From contig JAUNPV010000013.1 in the NCBI GenBank assembly GCA_030536515.1, forward strand, positions 1-64,000: a stretch of DNA of 64,000 bases, read 5' to 3'. The notes beneath the pieces were generated by a model, which saw nothing but the letters and a program-made list of their open reading frames with translations, was not told the DNA's origin and searched no databases. Below are positions 62,619 through 64,000 of this stretch, one piece after another. This stretch comes from Eubacteriales bacterium. Lineage in GTDB: Bacteria; Bacillota; Clostridia; Oscillospirales; Oscillospiraceae. The first letter of the stretch is position 1; each line of letters starts with the position of its first letter. The position numbers were made by a program, and so were the translations under genes.

Positions 62619-63836
62619 GTGAGAAAATTAGAGCTTTTAAGCCCCGCGGGCGATATGGAGCGGCTGAAAATGGCCGTCCTCTACGGGGCGGATGCTGTGT
62701 ACCTGGCGGGGACCAGCTTTGGAATGCGCTCCTTTGCGGGGAACTTTTCCCCCGAGGAGCTGCCCCGGGCGGTGAAATTTGCCCACGACCACGGGGTCAA
62801 GGCCCACGTCACCGTCAACACCATGCCGAGAAACGACGAAATCGCCCAGCTGCCCGCATATTTGGAGCAGCTGGACGACGCCGGGGTGGATGCGCTGATT
62901 GTGGCGGACCTGGGGGCCTTCACCCTGGCGGGGAAGTACGCCCCCCGCTGTGAGCGGCACATCTCCACCCAGCAGTCCATCGCCAACTACGCCTGCGCCC
63001 AGGGCTGGTTTGATTTGGGGGCCAGGCGGGTGGTGCTGGCCCGGGAGCTGAGCCTTCCCGAAATCCGGACCATCCGGGAAAAGGTGGACCCGGCCCTGGA
63101 GATTGAGACCTTCGGCCACGGGGCCATGTGCGTCAGCTATTCCGGCCGGTGTCTGCTGAGCAACTATATGACGGGCCGGGACTCCAACCGGGGAGCCTGC
63201 GCCCAGCCCTGCCGCTACCAGTACGCCCTGATGGAGGAAAAGCGGCCCGGGGAGTATTTCCCGGTTTTCGAGGACGAAAAGGGGACCTACATCTTAAATT
63301 CCCGGGATATGTGCACCATTGACCACCTGAAGGACCTGATGGATGCCGGCATCGACTGCATCAAAATCGAGGGCCGGGCCAAGTCCGCCTACTATGCGGC
63401 CATCGTCACGGGAGCTTACCGCCACTGCATCGACGATGTGGCGGCGGGCCGGGAGCCGGACCCGGTGTGGCGGGACGAGGTGGAGCACGTGTCCCACCGG
63501 ATTTATTCCACCGGCTTCTACTTCGGCCAGCCCGGGCAGTATACGGAAAATTCCCGGTACATCCGCCAGTGGCAGATTTGCGCCCGGGTGGAGTCCTGCG
63601 ACGAAAACGGCGTGGCCCTTTGCAGCCTCAACAACAAATTCCGGGCGGGGGATAATCTGGAAGCCGTTGGCCCGGACCTGCGGCCCTTCCCCTTCACGGC
63701 CCGGGACATGAAAACCGAGGACGGTTTTCCTCTGGACGAGCCCCGGACCCCCCAGATGAAATTCACCCTCCGGCTGCCCAAGCAGGTCCCGCCCCTGACC
63801 ATGCTGCGGCGGGGCGTGGATTTGTCGGCAAAATAA
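62619..63836 (+). CDS. U32-family peptidase (tRNA hydroxylation TrhP-like)
   Basis: The 405-residue protein has the U32 pattern: LLSPAGDMERLKMAVLYGAD at the start, GHGAMCVSYSGRCLLSNYM (family signature, conserved Cys), GACAQPCRYQY with two Cys and IDCIKIEGRAKSAYYAA. The cysteines probably hold an iron-sulphur cluster. In relatives, U32 proteins make 5-hydroxyuridine in tRNA or modify 23S rRNA instead of cutting peptides. The start is GTG 62619, 1 base after the mltG stop, with GGAGGG in the mltG end. mltG-U32 adjacency is common in Firmicutes. Confidence 0.93.
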   Translation: MRKLELLSPAGDMERLKMAVLYGADAVYLAGTSFGMRSFAGNFSPEELPRAVKFAHDHGVKAHVTVNTMPRNDEIAQLPAYLEQLDDAGVDALIVADLGAFTLAGKYAPRCERHISTQQSIANYACAQGWFDLGARRVVLARELSLPEIRTIREKVDPALEIETFGHGAMCVSYSGRCLLSNYMTGRDSNRGACAQPCRYQYALMEEKRPGEYFPVFEDEKGTYILNSRDMCTIDHLKDLMDAGIDCIKIEGRAKSAYYAAIVTGAYRHCIDDVAAGREPDPVWRDEVEHVSHRIYSTGFYFGQPGQYTENSRYIRQWQICARVESCDENGVALCSLNNKFRAGDNLEAVGPDLRPFPFTARDMKTEDGFPLDEPRTPQMKFTLRLPKQVPPLTMLRRGVDLSAK

Positions 63837-63861
63837 AACAAAACTGCCCAGGGACTTGCAA

Positions 63862-63909
63862 TGATGCCATGCAGAGCATGGCCGGACAGCCGCAAGGGCT
63901 GTCCCTGCG
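63862..63909. repeat. Partial GGACAGCC mosaic element
   Basis: AATGATGCCATGCAGAGCATGG is followed by the GGACAGCC/GGCTGTCC hairpin and CCCTGCGCAT. This equals the right half of the element at 23568-23659. Confidence 0.75.
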
Positions 63910-63928
63910 CATCAAACAAGGAGAAACC

Positions 63929-64000
63929 ATGGAACCAAACGAACTGAAAGAGCGGATGCACAGCGGCAGGCTCTACTATCCCGGCGACCCGTCGCTGATG
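63929..64000 (+). CDS. Start of a sugar O-acetyltransferase (cut by window end)
   Basis: ATG 63929 follows AAGGAG at 5-base spacing. The 24 visible codons read ELKERMHSGRLYYPGDPSLM, like the N-terminal helix of maltose/galactoside O-acetyltransferases (K..M..G.LY...DP.L). The left-handed beta-helix that would confirm this is outside the window. Confidence 0.6.
   Translation, partial: MEPNELKERMHSGRLYYPGDPSLM

Overview
The window reads as the chromosome of a GC-rich anaerobic gut Firmicute of the Clostridia, probably Oscillospirales/Ruminococcaceae-like. The basis is clostridial-type gene content (corrinoid methyl transfer with a RACo-type activator, GHKL/LytTR signalling, LuxS, U32 peptidase, CIRCE-controlled htpG), frequent GTG/TTG starts, very compact operons and intergenic spaces packed with palindromic repeats. 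No phage genes, insertion-sequence transposases or CRISPR arrays were seen. The lineage is an inference from content, not a match.

Layout. 0-4 kb: small XRE regulator, two small membrane proteins, and an ABC ATPase/permease pair. 4-8.3 kb: htpG under a perfect CIRCE element, then an ABC-F protein whose second composite ATP site looks dead. 8.9-11.6 kb: lipoprotein with an LprI-like end, and a polyprenyl-phosphate sugar transferase. 12-17.7 kb: a self-contained signalling cassette on the minus strand, made of a LytTR response regulator, a membrane-less GHKL kinase, a 31-residue peptide ORF and two ABC exporters, with a LytTR-type direct repeat before the peptide promoter. 18-20.3 kb: tRNA-Arg with att-like remnants, mutY, histidinol phosphatase. 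20.5-23.5 kb: two esterases and an ATP-grasp enzyme. 23.7-26.8 kb: mtnN, luxS, a LURP-one protein and a membrane XRE regulator. 27-28.9 kb: membrane-anchored deacetylase-like protein.

29-34.2 kb is a minus-strand ADP-ribose operon: macro domain, VWA, DUF1810, a tandem ADP-ribosylglycohydrolase fusion and a single ADP-ribosylglycohydrolase. The fusion and DUF1810 genes are visibly more AT-rich than their surroundings. 35.9-38.1 kb holds a thioredoxin-reductase-like gene and an MFS transporter. 38.2-44.7 kb plus 50.7-53.2 kb contain all four component types of a corrinoid O-demethylase-like pathway: two UroD-like methyltransferases, a corrinoid protein, a pterin methyltransferase and a RACo activator. 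LysR and PucR regulators and a GPH transporter lie among them. A sigma factor/ABC operon (46.6-49.7 kb) lies between the two parts. 53.6-56.9 kb: BlaI repressor and a BlaR1-type protease whose outer domain looks like a beta-helix instead of a penicillin sensor. 57.2-64 kb: dprA, DEAD-box helicase, then tmk, DJ-1, mltG, U32 and the start of an O-acetyltransferase. The mltG reading frame is cut by one in-frame TAG.

The best candidates for an undescribed system are the peptide/exporter/LytTR cassette, the ADP-ribose operon and the BlaR1/beta-helix sensor. All coordinates and motifs were read by eye; no homology search or folding was run, so family names rest on recognised motifs.
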